64,000 nucleotides of DNA from Burkholderiales bacterium (GCA_026005015.1 BPKG01000002.1:1-64000); one strand, 5' to 3'. Counted from the stretch's first letter, positions 8,620 through 18,886 are shown. The notes: generated by a model from the sequence alone, not told the origin. Made by a program: numbers and translations.

Positions 8620-9525
8620 ATGAACGTGGGATTCATTGGACTCGGCATCATGGGCAAGCCCATGGCTCTCAACCTGGTGAAGGGCGGCCACACCCTCTTC
8701 GCCCACAGCCGCAGCGGCGTGCCCCAGGAGCTCACGGCCGCCGGCGCGACCGCCTGCAAATCGCCCAAGGAGGTGGCGCAAAAGGCGGAAGTCATCATTA
8801 CCATGGTGCCCGACACGCCGGACGTGCAGAAAGTGCTGTTCGGCGAGGCTGGAGTGGCAGAAGGACTCACCCCGGGCAAGATCGTGGTGGACATGAGCTC
8901 CATCTCCCCCATCGAGACCAAGCAATTCGCCGAGCGCATCAACGGGCTTGGCTGCCAGTATCTAGACGCCCCCGTGTCGGGAGGGGAAGTGGGCGCCAAG
9001 AACGCCACCCTCACCATCATGGTGGGCGGGCCCGAGGACGCCTTCGCCAAGGTGAAGCCCCTGTTCGAGCTCATGGGCAAGAACATCACCTTGGTGGGGG
9101 GCAATGGGGACGGGCAGACGTGCAAGGTGGCCAACCAGATCATCGTCGCCCTCACCATCGAGGCGGTGGCGGAGGCTTTAGTATTCGCCTCCAAGGCGGG
9201 GGCGGATCCGGCCCGGGTGCGCCAGGCCTTGATGGGCGGGTTCGCCTCCTCGCGGATCTTGGAGGTCCACGGCGAGCGCATGATCAAGCGCACCTTCGAT
9301 CCGGGCTTCCGCATTGAGCTGCACCAGAAGGACCTCAATCTGGCGCTGGCCGGCGCCCGCGCCCTTGGGGTGTCGCTGCCCAACACGGCCACCGCCCAGG
9401 AGCTGTTCAACGCCTGCGTGGCCAACGGCGGGGCGAAGTGGGATCACTCGGGCATGGTAAAGGCGCTGGAGATGATGGCCCATCACCAGGTGGGTCAGCC
9501 CGTGGAGAATCCGGGTCTGGATTGA
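8620..9525 (+). CDS. glxR: 2-Hydroxy-3-oxopropionate (tartronate semialdehyde) reductase
   Basis: This 301-residue beta-hydroxyacid dehydrogenase reduces tartronate semialdehyde to D-glycerate. The N-terminal Rossmann motif is GFIGLGIMGKPMALNL (residues 4-19). The substrate motif DAPVSGGEVGA lies near residue 120, and the catalytic Lys region NQIIVALTIEA near residue 170. It follows hyi by 96 bases with a GAGGAAG ribosome site. With GlcDEF and Gcl it completes glycolate-to-glycerate conversion; no glycerate kinase is in the window. Confidence 0.94.
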   Translation: MNVGFIGLGIMGKPMALNLVKGGHTLFAHSRSGVPQELTAAGATACKSPKEVAQKAEVIITMVPDTPDVQKVLFGEAGVAEGLTPGKIVVDMSSISPIETKQFAERINGLGCQYLDAPVSGGEVGAKNATLTIMVGGPEDAFAKVKPLFELMGKNITLVGGNGDGQTCKVANQIIVALTIEAVAEALVFASKAGADPARVRQALMGGFASSRILEVHGERMIKRTFDPGFRIELHQKDLNLALAGARALGVSLPNTATAQELFNACVANGGAKWDHSGMVKALEMMAHHQVGQPVENPGLD

Positions 9526-9553
9526 TCACCGGCGTTGCCGGAACTGGCTCGTC

Positions 9554-9582
9554 GAGAAAGGCGCCCGCGGGGCGCTTTTCTC
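9554..9582 (+). terminator. Probable terminator of the gcl-hyi-glxR operon
   Basis: A 13-base stem, GAGAAAGGCGCCC (9554-9566) with GGGCGCTTTTCTC (9570-9582), has one G-U pair and a 3-base loop. The T run is inside the 3' arm rather than after it, so termination strength is uncertain. Confidence 0.55.
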
Positions 9583-9697
9583 ATGCCCGGGAGTCGGACG
9601 GTCATTTCCCAGCGGTGCTTCGCCCGCGCCCCGCGGCGTAAGATTTCCCCCTAGCGGAGCGACAAAAACTCGAGCTTTTTCGCCGAGGTGCCGTGCC

Positions 9698-10669
9698 ATG
9701 GAGGAAGCCCGGTCCATTCCGGGGCGCAACTGTCCCCTGGACTATCGCTATGAGCCGCGGGACTTGAACCGCCCGGCGGATTTCGCCGCCGAGGCCCTCT
9801 ACGTGGTGGGCGGCCTGTACGGAAACCCCCAGGCGCTGGAAGCGGTGCTCGGGCTCGCCGCCCGGGAGCCCGCCGCCCGGGTGGTGTTCAACGGGGATTT
9901 CCACTGGTTCGACGTGCGGCCGGACACCTTCCAGGCGATCAACGAGGCGGTGCTTGCCTTCGACGCCCTGCGGGGCAACGTGGAAACGGAGCTCGCCCGC
10001 CGCGAGGAGGGCGCGGGGTGCGGCTGCGCCTATCCCGAGTGGGTGCCCGATGCGGTGGTGGAACGCTCCAACGCCATCATGGTCCGGCTGCGGGAGACGG
10101 CCCGGGGGTTCCCAGCCCTGGTGGGACGGCTGGCGGTGCTGCCCAGGTTTCTGGTAGCGGAGGTGGCGGGCGAGCGGGTGGCCATCGTCCATGGGGACGC
10201 CCATGCCCTCGCCGGCTGGAATTTTTCCGCCGAAAGCCTGGACGGCCTCGCTTCCAGCGAGGCGCCCGCCCGGTGGTTCACCGAGGCGAACGTGCGGGTC
10301 TTCGCCTGCAGCCACACCTGCCTGCCCGTGCTGCGGGAGGTGGCGCTGCCGGCGGGGCTGGGCTGTGTGGTGAACAACGGGGCGGCGGGCATGCCCAATT
10401 TCGCCGGCACCCGCTTCGGGGTGGTGACCCGCATCGGCGCGACACCCGCCCCGGAAAAGATCCTTTACGGGGTCCGCGTGGGGGGCCTCCGCGTGGAGGC
10501 GCTGCCCCTTCCCTACGATCACGCCCGCTGGCAGCGGGCTTTCCTCGCCGACTGGCCGCCGGGCTCGCCCGCCTTCGAGAGCTATTTCGATCGCATGCTA
10601 CGAGGGCCGGCCTACAGCGTGGCTCGAGCCCGCCCCCGCCGCCTGTCCAGCGCCGCGGCGCTGGGCTGA
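9698..10669 (+). CDS. Calcineurin-like phosphoesterase-family protein lacking motif I metal ligands
   Basis: The 323-residue protein follows the metallophosphoesterase layout but is altered. The usual first motif, Asp-x-His-Gly-Asn, reads V-V-G-G-L-Y-G-N (about residues 36-43), so the Asp and His that bind metal are missing. Later motifs are recognisable: GDFHWFD (about 66), GNVE (about 95), IVHGDAH (about 164) and a C-S-H-T element (about 203). It could be a catalytically altered or inactive phosphoesterase. It sits directly before a glycosyltransferase gene in the same direction, so the two may work together. The exact substrate is unknown. Confidence 0.6.
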   Translation: MEEARSIPGRNCPLDYRYEPRDLNRPADFAAEALYVVGGLYGNPQALEAVLGLAAREPAARVVFNGDFHWFDVRPDTFQAINEAVLAFDALRGNVETELARREEGAGCGCAYPEWVPDAVVERSNAIMVRLRETARGFPALVGRLAVLPRFLVAEVAGERVAIVHGDAHALAGWNFSAESLDGLASSEAPARWFTEANVRVFACSHTCLPVLREVALPAGLGCVVNNGAAGMPNFAGTRFGVVTRIGATPAPEKILYGVRVGGLRVEALPLPYDHARWQRAFLADWPPGSPAFESYFDRMLRGPAYSVARARPRRLSSAAALG

Positions 10670-10734
10670 AGCTGCGTGGGCCACAACAAGTAAAAAAAGA
10701 CCCTACCTAGAAAGAAGAGACAGGTTCCCGCCCC

Positions 10735-11409
10735 GTGCGTCTTTCCATCGTAGTCCCGGCCCTGAACGAAGCGGGCGTGATCGGGGACACCCTGCAAGCC
10801 CTGGCGCCCCTGCGCGCCCAGGGCTGCGAAGTCATCGTGGTGGACGGAGGCAGCCGGGACGCCACCGTGGCCCTCGCCCAAGCCTGGGCTGACCGGGTGC
10901 TGGCGGCGCCCCGGGGGCGGGCGTCCCAGATGAACGCCGGCGCCGCCGCCGCCCGGGGCGACGTGCTCCTGTTCCTGCACGCAGACACCCGACTTCCGGC
11001 GGACGCGCATCGGCAAATCGAGACGGGCATGGCACGAACCGGTCGCCGCTGGGGCCGGTTCGACGTGCGGCTCTCCGGAGTCCATCCCCTGCTGCGGGTG
11101 GTGGAGCGCCTGATGAACCTGCGCTCCCGGCTGTCGGGCATCGCCACGGGCGATCAGGCCATGTTCGTCGAGCGCCGTCTGTTCCTCGAAGTGGGCGCCT
11201 TCCCCGACCAACCCCTCATGGAGGACGTGGAACTCTCCAAGCGGCTCAAGCGGCATGGCCGGCCGCTTTGCCTGCGCGTGCCCGTGGTCACCTCCAGCCG
11301 CCGCTGGGAAGAGGGCGGTATCATTCGCACGATTCTCCTCATGTGGGCGCTGCGCGCCGCCTATGCCCTAGGGGTGCCGGCGGAGCACCTGGCGCGGCGC
11401 TACCGCTGA
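10735..11409 (+). CDS. Family 2 glycosyltransferase, rSAM/selenodomain-associated type (TIGR04283-like)
   Basis: The 224-residue GT-A fold protein starts at GTG 10735 after a GAAGAGA ribosome site. The motifs are SIVVPALNEAGVI at the N-terminus, VIVVDGGSRDAT near residue 34, the sugar-nucleotide metal motif LFLHADTRLP near residue 80, GDQAMFV near 140 and MEDVELSKRLK near 162. These match the family often found with radical SAM/selenodomain proteins and sometimes named arsenosugar glycosyltransferase. Its frequent partner family is encoded at 12958, beyond the photolyase gene. No radical SAM or ars gene is in the window, so the substrate is not known. Confidence 0.82.
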   Translation: MRLSIVVPALNEAGVIGDTLQALAPLRAQGCEVIVVDGGSRDATVALAQAWADRVLAAPRGRASQMNAGAAAARGDVLLFLHADTRLPADAHRQIETGMARTGRRWGRFDVRLSGVHPLLRVVERLMNLRSRLSGIATGDQAMFVERRLFLEVGAFPDQPLMEDVELSKRLKRHGRPLCLRVPVVTSSRRWEEGGIIRTILLMWALRAAYALGVPAEHLARRYR

Positions 11410-11437
11410 AGAGAAGCGAAAAGAACAGAAACATCCT

Positions 11438-12901
11438 TTATGGGGGTGGCATGAGGCGGTTTTTGATGCGCTGGAAGCGGGCCAGGGCCCGTTCCCGGCT
11501 CGCTTTCAGGTCCACGAGGGGGCGGGGGTAAGTCTCCCCCAGGCGAACGCCGGCGGCCTCCAGGACCGCGGGCGGTGTCGCCCAAGGGGCGTGGAGGTGC
11601 TCGTCGGGAAGCCCCGCGAGCTCCGGCAAGTGGCGGCGCAGGTAGACGCCCCGGGGATCAAACTTGCGGCCCTGGAGCACCGGATTGAAGACGCGGAAAT
11701 AGGGCGCTGCGTCCGCCCCGCAACCGGCGGCCCATTGCCAGCCCAAGGTGTTGTTGGCGAGATCCGCGTCCACCAGGGTGTCCCAGAACCAGCGCGCGCC
11801 TTCCTGCCAGGGAACCAGCAGGTTCTTGGTGAGGAAGGAGGCGACGATCATCCGTGCCCGATTGTGCATCCAGCCCGTCGCCCAGAGCTCCCGCATGCCG
11901 GCGTCCACCAGGGGGACCCCGGTGCGTCCCCGCCGCCAGGCGGCGAGGACGTCCCGGTAGCGCTCGGCCCAGGGGAAACAGGTGAAACGCCGATCCAGAG
12001 GTTCTTCTGGGGTATGGGGGAAATGGATGAGCAGATGGTGGGCGAACTCCCGCCAGACGAGCTGCCGCAGGAAGCTTTCTCCGTGGGCGCGCAGCGCCGC
12101 TACCCGGTCAAGGGCCAGGCGCCGCCTCACCGCCGCGGCGACCTGGCGCGGGCCGATCTCGCCGAAGTGGAGATGGGGGGAGAGCCGGGAGGTGCCCGCC
12201 AGGTCTAGCCGATCCCGCGCCTCGGCATAGCGGGGAAGGGCGGTGTTCAGGAAAGTCTCGAGCCGCGCCTGGGCCCCCGCTTCGCCGGGGCACCAAGCGG
12301 CGCGTAGGCCCCCATCCCAGGGGATTTTCGGCAACAGGGCGAGCTCTTCGAGCTCGAGGGAAGAAAGCGCCGGGGGGACAGGCGGCAGAGCCTGTGGGGC
12401 GGGAATCGGGTCGGTGGGCCATCCCCGGCGCAAGCAAGCCCGCCAGAAAGGGGTGAAGACCTGGTAGGGGCTGCCGTCGTCCTTGAGGAGGGAATCCGGT
12501 TCAAAGAGGAGCGAGGCGTTGGCGCATTCCACCTGCACTCCTGAGGCGCGAAGCCGCGCTTCCACGCGCCGGTCCCGCGCCCGGTGGGCGGGCTCGTGGA
12601 GCCGGTTCCAGAAAACGTGGGTGGCTCCCGTCTCCCTCGCGAGCCGCGCCAGGGCTTCCAAGCTCGGGCCGCGGCGCAGGATCAAGCGGGAGCCCCGCGT
12701 TCGCAAGGCAACGTCCAGGGCAGCAAGGGCATGGTGCAGCCACCAGCGGGAGGCGGCCCCAGGGGCCCACGGCTCAGATTCCTCCGGAGCGTGGATGTAG
12801 ACGGGCACAATGCGCTCGCAGCGGGCTAGGGCCCGGGCGAGGGCCGGGTTGTCGGCCAGGCGCAGATCCTGGCGGAACCAGACGATGGCGGCGCTCATCA
12901 T
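11438..12901 (-). CDS. phrB: Deoxyribodipyrimidine photo-lyase
   Basis: This 487-residue DNA photolyase repairs cyclobutane pyrimidine dimers using light. The N-terminal antenna-binding Rossmann domain begins AAIVWFRQDLRLADNPAL. The C-terminal FAD domain contains the class I signatures WATGWMHNRARMIVASFL and DADLANNTLGWQWAAG, including the Asn and Trp residues around the flavin. Length is standard. It lies convergently between two glycosyltransferase genes transcribed the other way; that arrangement may be accidental. The ATG at 12901 gives M-M-S-A; the second Met is an equally possible start. Confidence 0.95.
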   Translation of the reverse strand: MMSAAIVWFRQDLRLADNPALARALARCERIVPVYIHAPEESEPWAPGAASRWWLHHALAALDVALRTRGSRLILRRGPSLEALARLARETGATHVFWNRLHEPAHRARDRRVEARLRASGVQVECANASLLFEPDSLLKDDGSPYQVFTPFWRACLRRGWPTDPIPAPQALPPVPPALSSLELEELALLPKIPWDGGLRAAWCPGEAGAQARLETFLNTALPRYAEARDRLDLAGTSRLSPHLHFGEIGPRQVAAAVRRRLALDRVAALRAHGESFLRQLVWREFAHHLLIHFPHTPEEPLDRRFTCFPWAERYRDVLAAWRRGRTGVPLVDAGMRELWATGWMHNRARMIVASFLTKNLLVPWQEGARWFWDTLVDADLANNTLGWQWAAGCGADAAPYFRVFNPVLQGRKFDPRGVYLRRHLPELAGLPDEHLHAPWATPPAVLEAAGVRLGETYPRPLVDLKASRERALARFQRIKNRLMPPP

Positions 12902-12957
12902 GGGGCGCGGGGCGAATGTCCCCTGGATCGAGGGTGGGCGAACTGTACCATTGTGGA

Positions 12958-13587
12958 ATGACGAACGTTTGCGAGGTTGTGGTCTTTGCCCGGGCGCCGG
13001 TGCCAGGGCAGGTCAAGACCCGGCTGATCCCGACCCTGGGACCCCTGCGGGCCGCCGCGCTCCATCGCCGGCTGATCCGGGAGACCCTCGCCAAGGCGAT
13101 GGCAAGCGGCGTGGGTCCGGTCACCCTGGCGGGACACCCCAGCGCGGCGCATCCCTTCTTCGCCTGCTGCGCCGCCCGCTACGGGGTGGCCCTGATGGGC
13201 CAGGAAGGCGCGGACCTGGGAGAGCGGATGGGTGAGGCCCTGAAGAGGGCCTTGGACCGGGCGCCCATGGCGCTGCTGGTGGGGACCGATTGCCCGCCCC
13301 TCACCGTCGGGGACCTGCGGGCCGCCGCTGGGGCCCTTGGCCGGGGTGCCGACGCGGTCCTCGCGCCGGCCGAGGACGGCGGCTACGTGTTGATCGGCCT
13401 GCGGCGCCATAACCCCGAGCTTTTCTCCGGGATCCCGTGGGGCAGCGCCCGCGTGTTCCGCGAGACCATGGAGCGGCTCGAGCGCCTGAACTGGCGCGTC
13501 GCTTGCCTGCCGGAGCGCTGGGACCTGGACCGGCCCGAGGATCTGGCCCGGCTGCAGGCGCTGCGCGGGGCCCGACGCAGCGCTTGA
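12958..13587 (+). CDS. Glycosyltransferase, rSAM/selenodomain-associated type (TIGR04282-like)
   Basis: This roughly 209-residue nucleotidyl/glycosyltransferase-like protein carries VVVFARAPVPGQVKTRL at the N-terminus, the hallmark of this family, then LVGTDCPPL (about residue 103) and APAEDGGYVLIGL (about 138). The ATG at 12958 is chosen over an upstream in-frame start (12916) because family members begin a few residues before the V-F-A-R-A-P motif. It commonly co-occurs with the family encoded at 10735. Its biochemical substrate is not established. Confidence 0.82.
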   Translation: MTNVCEVVVFARAPVPGQVKTRLIPTLGPLRAAALHRRLIRETLAKAMASGVGPVTLAGHPSAAHPFFACCAARYGVALMGQEGADLGERMGEALKRALDRAPMALLVGTDCPPLTVGDLRAAAGALGRGADAVLAPAEDGGYVLIGLRRHNPELFSGIPWGSARVFRETMERLERLNWRVACLPERWDLDRPEDLARLQALRGARRSA

Positions 13588-13598
13588 GAGGGACGTCC

Positions 13599-13979
13599 TC
13601 AGGCCGCCTGGACCGGGATGCTGTCCCTGGTGTGGGTGATGCGGTTGCGGCCGTCCACGTAGACGAGCCGGGGGTAATAGCGGGCCAGCTCCAGCTCCGA
13701 ATAGGCGGCGTAGGCGGCGATGATGAGGAGATCGCCGGGCTTGGCCTTGTGGGCGGCGGCCCCGTTCACCGAAATGGTGCCGCTCCCGCGCTCGGCGCGG
13801 ATCGCGTAAGTGGTGAAGCGCTCGCCGTTGGCGATGTTGTAGACGTCGATCTGCTGGTATTCCCGTATGCCGGTAGCATCGAGCAGGGCCTCATCGATGG
13901 CACAGGAACCCTCGTAATCCAGCTCCGAGTGGGTCACCGTGACCCGGTGCAATTTCGCCTGAAGCATTGTGCGCTGCAT
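13599..13979 (-). CDS. panD: Aspartate 1-decarboxylase
   Basis: The 126-residue pyruvoyl enzyme makes beta-alanine for pantothenate synthesis. The self-processing site Gly24-Ser25 is present in Y-E-G-S-C, and Tyr58 lies in [23 protein letters not shown] is typical. It is the last gene of the leftward pantothenate set, 50 bases after the corrected end of panC. Confidence 0.96.
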   Translation of the reverse strand: MQRTMLQAKLHRVTVTHSELDYEGSCAIDEALLDATGIREYQQIDVYNIANGERFTTYAIRAERGSGTISVNGAAAHKAKPGDLLIIAAYAAYSELELARYYPRLVYVDGRNRITHTRDSIPVQAA

Positions 13980-14006
13980 GAACGGGCATCCCCTTTGGCT
14001 TTTTTA

Positions 14007-14867
<861 letters not shown>

Positions 14868-15662
14868 CTACTCGAAGCTTTCTTCGGGCCCCGGGAAGCT
14901 GTGGTTTTTGACCGCTTGCACGAAGGCCGCCACCGCCGCCTGGACGTTGCCTGTTCCCGCCATGAAATTGCGCACGAACCTGGGCCGGCGTCCGGGATAG
15001 AGGTCCAGCATGTCGTAGAGCACCAGCACCTGGCCGCTACAATGGGGACCGGCGCCGATGCCGATGGTGGGAGTTCCGATGGAAGCGGTCACCTGCTGGG
15101 CCAGGGTTGCTGGCATGGCCTCCAGGACGAGGAGCCCGGCGCCCGCCTGCTCCAGGGCCTTGGCGTCGTCGATAAGTCGGGCGGCTTGGGCTTCGCCGCG
15201 CCCCTGCACCTTGAAGCCTCCCAGCTGGTGCACCGATTGAGGGGTGAGCCCGATGTGGCCACACACCGGTACGCCGCGCCGAGTGAGGAAAGCCACTGTC
15301 TCCGCCATCTCCCGACCGCCCTCCAGTTTCACCATTTGGGCGCCCGCGGCCATGAGGGGCACGGCGTTCTCGAAGGTCTTCTCCGGGCTTAGCTGGAAAG
15401 TGCCAAAGGGCATGTCGGCGATCACCAGAGCTCGCTTCGCGCCCCGCGCCACGCAACGGGTGTGGTAGGCCATCTCCGTCAGGGTCACGGTGAGGGTTGT
15501 CTCCTCCCCCTTGATCACGTTGCCCAGGGAGTCCCCCACCAACAGTGTGTCTACCCCGGCATTGTCCAGCAGAGCGGCAAAGCTCGCGTCATAACAGGTG
15601 AGCATGGTGATGGGATCCCCGTCCCGGGCCATCTTCTGCAGAGTCGTGAGAGTGACGCGCAT
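14868..15662 (-). CDS. panB: 3-Methyl-2-oxobutanoate hydroxymethyltransferase
   Basis: This ketopantoate hydroxymethyltransferase adds a one-carbon unit from methylene-tetrahydrofolate to ketoisovalerate. The motifs are [53 protein letters not shown] and [15 protein letters not shown]. The ATG at 15662 (M-R-V-T-L-T-T-L) is preferred to an upstream in-frame ATG at 15713, because homologues begin here and the kinase gene ends two bases before. It is the first pan gene in panB-panC-panD. Confidence 0.95.
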   Translation of the reverse strand: MRVTLTTLQKMARDGDPITMLTCYDASFAALLDNAGVDTLLVGDSLGNVIKGEETTLTVTLTEMAYHTRCVARGAKRALVIADMPFGTFQLSPEKTFENAVPLMAAGAQMVKLEGGREMAETVAFLTRRGVPVCGHIGLTPQSVHQLGGFKVQGRGEAQAARLIDDAKALEQAGAGLLVLEAMPATLAQQVTASIGTPTIGIGAGPHCSGQVLVLYDMLDLYPGRRPRFVRNFMAGTGNVQAAVAAFVQAVKNHSFPGPEESFE

Positions 15663-15664
15663 GA

Positions 15665-16303
15665 TCAGCCTCGATTGAAGAACTCCCGGACGCCCCGCAT
15701 GGCGCCAATGCACTGCAACAGTAAATCAAAATCGGCGCGCTCATCAACAAAGTTGAAGTGATCGCTGTTCACGACGAGGAGCGGCGCGGCTTCGTAGTGG
15801 TGGAAAAACCGGGTGTAGGCCTCTGCGAGCCGGGCCAGGTAGTCCTCGGAGACGGCGCGCTCGTAATCCTTGCCCCGGCGGCGCACCCGCTCCATCAGCC
15901 GCTCGGGCGAGGCCTGGAGATAGATCACCAGGTCCGGCACGGGCTTGCCGGGGGCGAGGCGGTGGTAAAGCTCCAGGTACAGCCGGTACTCGTCGTCGTC
16001 CAGGGTAAGGCGCGCGAACAGGGGGTCCTTCTCCAGGAGGAAGTCGGCCACCGTGAGGCGCTGGAACAGGTCGTATTGGGACAGGCGCTGGAGCCGCTGC
16101 ACCCGCTGGAACAGGAAGCAGAGCTGGGTCGGAAGCGCATAGCGTTCGCTGTCCTGGTAGAAGCGGGGAAGGAACGGATTTTCCTCCGGGTCCTCCAGCA
16201 GCAGGGCGCAGCCCAGGCGCTCGGCGAGGGCCCGGGCGAGGGTGGTCTTGCCCGCACCGATGGGCCCTTCCACCACCAGATAACGCAGGGCGTCCAGGTT
16301 CAC
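15665..16303 (-). CDS. Deoxynucleoside kinase (deoxyadenosine/deoxyguanosine kinase family)
   Basis: This 212-residue P-loop kinase of the dNK family phosphorylates deoxynucleosides. The Walker A is [11 protein letters not shown] (residues 11-21). The substrate region is [16 protein letters not shown] (about 57-72), the D-R-S-like element is V-A-D-F-L-L-E-K-D, and the lid has R-R-R-G-K-D-Y-E. In Betaproteobacteria this gene sits between folK and panB, as here. The start overlaps the end of folK by four bases (ATGA), implying coupled translation. Exact nucleoside preference cannot be read from the sequence. Confidence 0.9.
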   Translation of the reverse strand: MNLDALRYLVVEGPIGAGKTTLARALAERLGCALLLEDPEENPFLPRFYQDSERYALPTQLCFLFQRVQRLQRLSQYDLFQRLTVADFLLEKDPLFARLTLDDDEYRLYLELYHRLAPGKPVPDLVIYLQASPERLMERVRRRGKDYERAVSEDYLARLAEAYTRFFHHYEAAPLLVVNSDHFNFVDERADFDLLLQCIGAMRGVREFFNRG

Positions 16304-16797
16304 TGGGAGACCCCGGCGGGCTCCAGCCGCTCAATGCCCTCATGGGAGAGGCGCTGGGCCAGCTCCCGGACCCGCCCATGGCCGGGAATTTCCAGCTCTG
16401 GCGCGATCTCCGCCAGGGGCACCAGCACGAAGGCCCGCTCGGGGAGCCTCGGGTGGGGCACGGTGAGGCCCGGCTCCGAGAGGCAGAGGTCTTCGTAGAG
16501 GAGGAGGTCCAGGTCCAGGGTGCGGGGGGCGTTGGGGAAGCTGCGCTGGCGGCCGTGCAGGCGTTCGATGGAGAGGAGCGCCGCCATCAGCTCCCGGGGC
16601 TTCAGGGACGTCTCCACCTCGGCCACGGCGTTGATGAACTCGGGCTGGTCCGCGTAGCCCACCGGCGCGGTGCGGTAGAGGGAAGAGCGCCGCAGGACGG
16701 CGAGGCCGGGCAGCTCCGAAAGCTCGCGGATGGCGGCCATCACCTGCCGGTCCGGCCGCAGCAGGTTGCTTCCCAGGGCGACGAATGCGCGGGCCAC
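16300..16797 (-). CDS. folK: 2-Amino-4-hydroxy-6-hydroxymethyldihydropteridine diphosphokinase
   Basis: The 165-residue HPPK transfers pyrophosphate from ATP to the pterin in folate synthesis. It shows FVALGSNLL at the N-terminus, P-V-G-Y-A-D-Q-P-E-F-I-N-A-V (about 45-58), the signature R-T-L-D-L-D-L-L-L-Y (about 91-100) and V-P-H-P-R-L-P-E-R-A-F-V-L. It is 16 bases after pcnB and overlaps the next kinase by four bases. Confidence 0.96.
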   Translation of the reverse strand: MARAFVALGSNLLRPDRQVMAAIRELSELPGLAVLRRSSLYRTAPVGYADQPEFINAVAEVETSLKPRELMAALLSIERLHGRQRSFPNAPRTLDLDLLLYEDLCLSEPGLTVPHPRLPERAFVLVPLAEIAPELEIPGHGRVRELAQRLSHEGIERLEPAGVSQ

Positions 16798-16813
16798 GGC
16801 TTTCCCTCGCGCT

Positions 16814-18202
16814 TCAAGGGGACGCGTCGGCCTTGACGGGCGCCCCGTGTTGGACAGACGGGCCTTCGGCCGTCCCGGCGGCCGCCGCGGGCTTGCCGCG
16901 CCGCCGGCGCCGGCGGCGCGGCCCCTCCCCGGGCTTCAGCATGGCCTGGCGCTCGTGGGGAGCGGCCCGCTGGAAGGTGTCCCACCACTCGCCCAGCTCT
17001 TTCGGCAGCTCACCGCTTTCACAGCGCAGCAGCAGAAAGTCGAAGCCCGCCCGGAACCGGGGATGCTCCAGGAGCCGGAACGGGCGTTGCCCCGAGCGCT
17101 GCAGGAACCGGGGCTGGAGGGCCCAGATTTCCTTCATCATGGCTTCATATCGGCGGGGGATGGCGAGGCGCTCTTCTTGCACCGCCAGCACTTCGTCCAT
17201 GGCCTTGAACAGGGCGGGCACGGGTTTCTCGCCCCGCTCCTGGAAAGCGTTCCACGTGGCGAGCACTTCATGCCACAGGAGGGCGGCGAACAGGAAAGCG
17301 GGATTCACCGGCTTGTCGGCGGCGACGCGCCGGTCGGTGTTCTCCAGCGCCAGCATCACGAAGCGCTCCCCCAGGGGCTGCTCCAGGATCACATCCAGGA
17401 GGGGCAGCAGCCCGTGGTGCAGCCCCCGGGCCCGCAACTGGAGCACGCACTGGCGCGAGTGGCCGGAGAGCAGGAGCTTCAGCATCTCGTCGAACACCCG
17501 GGCCGCCGGCACGTTCTGGATCAAGGGGGCAAGGCGCGGGATCGGCGCCTCGGTCTTCGGATCCAGCTTCAGGTCCAGCTTGGCCGCCAGACGCACCGCC
17601 CGCAGCATTCGCACCGGGTCCTCCCGGTAGCGCTTTTCCGGATCGCCGATGATGCGCAGCACCCCCTTCCGGAGATCGGCGTAGCCGTCGTGGTAGTCCC
17701 AGATCTCTTGGGAGACGGGATCGTAGAACAGGGCGTTGGCGGTGAAATCCCGGCGCGTGGCGTCCTCCACCTGGCTGCCGAAGATGTTGTCGTGCAGCAG
17801 CCGCCCGTGCTCGTCGGTGGGCAGTTCCTCGGCAGCCGTCTCATCCGGGGGGCCACCGCGGAAGGTGGACACTTCCACCGTCTCCGCGCCGCACAGCACA
17901 TGCACCAAGCGGAAACGGCGGCCGATGATACGGGAGCGGCGAAAGAGCCGCCGCACTTCTTCCGGCGTGGCGTCGGTGGCCACGTCGAAGTCCTTGGGGG
18001 TGCGCTTCAGGAGCAGATCCCGCACCGCGCCCCCCACGATGAAGGCGCGGTGGCCAGCCTGCTGCAGGGTAGAGACTGTGCGGCGGGCGCACGGGCTGAT
18101 CTGATCCGCGGTGATCCCGTGCCGCTCGACGGGGATGCGCAGCGGCTCGAGGGGCGCAGACCGTGCGCGCCCGAAAACGCGGCGCAGGAGCTTGCGGATC
18201 AT
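16814..18202 (-). CDS. pcnB: Poly(A) polymerase I
   Basis: The 462-residue class II nucleotidyltransferase adds 3' poly(A) tails to RNA. The head motif FIVGGAVRDLLL and the catalytic D-F-D-V-A-T-D are present (about residues 55-80). RRDFTANALFYDP and PVRMLRAVRLAAKL follow. The C-terminus carries a run of arginines (RRRRRRRGK) typical of PcnB rather than a tRNA CCA-adding enzyme. It lies between the HAD phosphatase and folK in the usual betaproteobacterial order. Confidence 0.92.
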   Translation of the reverse strand: MIRKLLRRVFGRARSAPLEPLRIPVERHGITADQISPCARRTVSTLQQAGHRAFIVGGAVRDLLLKRTPKDFDVATDATPEEVRRLFRRSRIIGRRFRLVHVLCGAETVEVSTFRGGPPDETAAEELPTDEHGRLLHDNIFGSQVEDATRRDFTANALFYDPVSQEIWDYHDGYADLRKGVLRIIGDPEKRYREDPVRMLRAVRLAAKLDLKLDPKTEAPIPRLAPLIQNVPAARVFDEMLKLLLSGHSRQCVLQLRARGLHHGLLPLLDVILEQPLGERFVMLALENTDRRVAADKPVNPAFLFAALLWHEVLATWNAFQERGEKPVPALFKAMDEVLAVQEERLAIPRRYEAMMKEIWALQPRFLQRSGQRPFRLLEHPRFRAGFDFLLLRCESGELPKELGEWWDTFQRAAPHERQAMLKPGEGPRRRRRRRGKPAAAAGTAEGPSVQHGAPVKADASP

Positions 18203-18205
18203 CCG

Positions 18206-18886
18206 TCAGTGGGCCGTTCCATGCAGGGGAAGGATCGGCCAGCCACGCGCCTCGGCGTGGCGGCGCAGGCGCGCATCCGGGTTCACCGCCACCGGATGGG
18301 TCACCCGTTCGAGCAGGGGCAGGTCGTTATGGGAATCGCTGTAGAACCAGCTCTCCTCGATCCGGTCCCAGCCGAGCTTGCGGGAGGCGAGCCATTCCTC
18401 CAGCCGCGCGACCTTGCCTTCGCGAAAGCAGGGCACCCCCACCGCCCGGCCGGTGAAGGCCCCGTCCACCTCCTCCGGTTCGGTGGCGATCAGGTGCTCC
18501 ACCCCGAACTCCCGGGCGATCGGCCCGGTGACGAAGCGGTTGGTGGCGGTGATGATGACCAGCTCGTGTCCCCGGCGGCGATGGCTTTCCACCAGCGCCC
18601 GGGCGGCCGGCGTGATCATGGGGCGGATCCTGGTGCGCATGTATTCCTCGTGCCAGCGATCGAGCTCGAGGCGCGAATGCCGCGACAAGGGTTTCAATTG
18701 AAAAGCGAGAAAGGCCTCGATGTCCAGGGTCCCCGCCTTGTACTGCTCGAAAAATTCCCGATTGCGCGCCTCGTAGACCTCCCGGTCCAGCACCCGTTGC
18801 TCGATCAGGAACTGGGCCCACTCGAAATCGCTGTCGCCGGCAAGCAGCGTATTGTCCAGGTCGAAGAGAGCGAGCCGCAGGGTCAT
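18206..18886 (-). CDS. HAD-superfamily (IB) phosphatase, SerB-like
   Basis: The 226-residue HAD hydrolase has motif I L-F-D-L-D-N-T-L (residues 7-14), motif II I-I-T-A-T-N (about 115), a Lys in R-E-G-K-V (motif III) and motif [11 protein letters not shown] (about 180). The helical cap between motifs I and II fits subfamily IB (phosphoserine phosphatase-like). The natural substrate is unknown. It stands between hda and pcnB, three bases upstream of pcnB, a conserved arrangement in this group. Confidence 0.85.
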   Translation of the reverse strand: MTLRLALFDLDNTLLAGDSDFEWAQFLIEQRVLDREVYEARNREFFEQYKAGTLDIEAFLAFQLKPLSRHSRLELDRWHEEYMRTRIRPMITPAARALVESHRRRGHELVIITATNRFVTGPIAREFGVEHLIATEPEEVDGAFTGRAVGVPCFREGKVARLEEWLASRKLGWDRIEESWFYSDSHNDLPLLERVTHPVAVNPDARLRRHAEARGWPILPLHGTAH

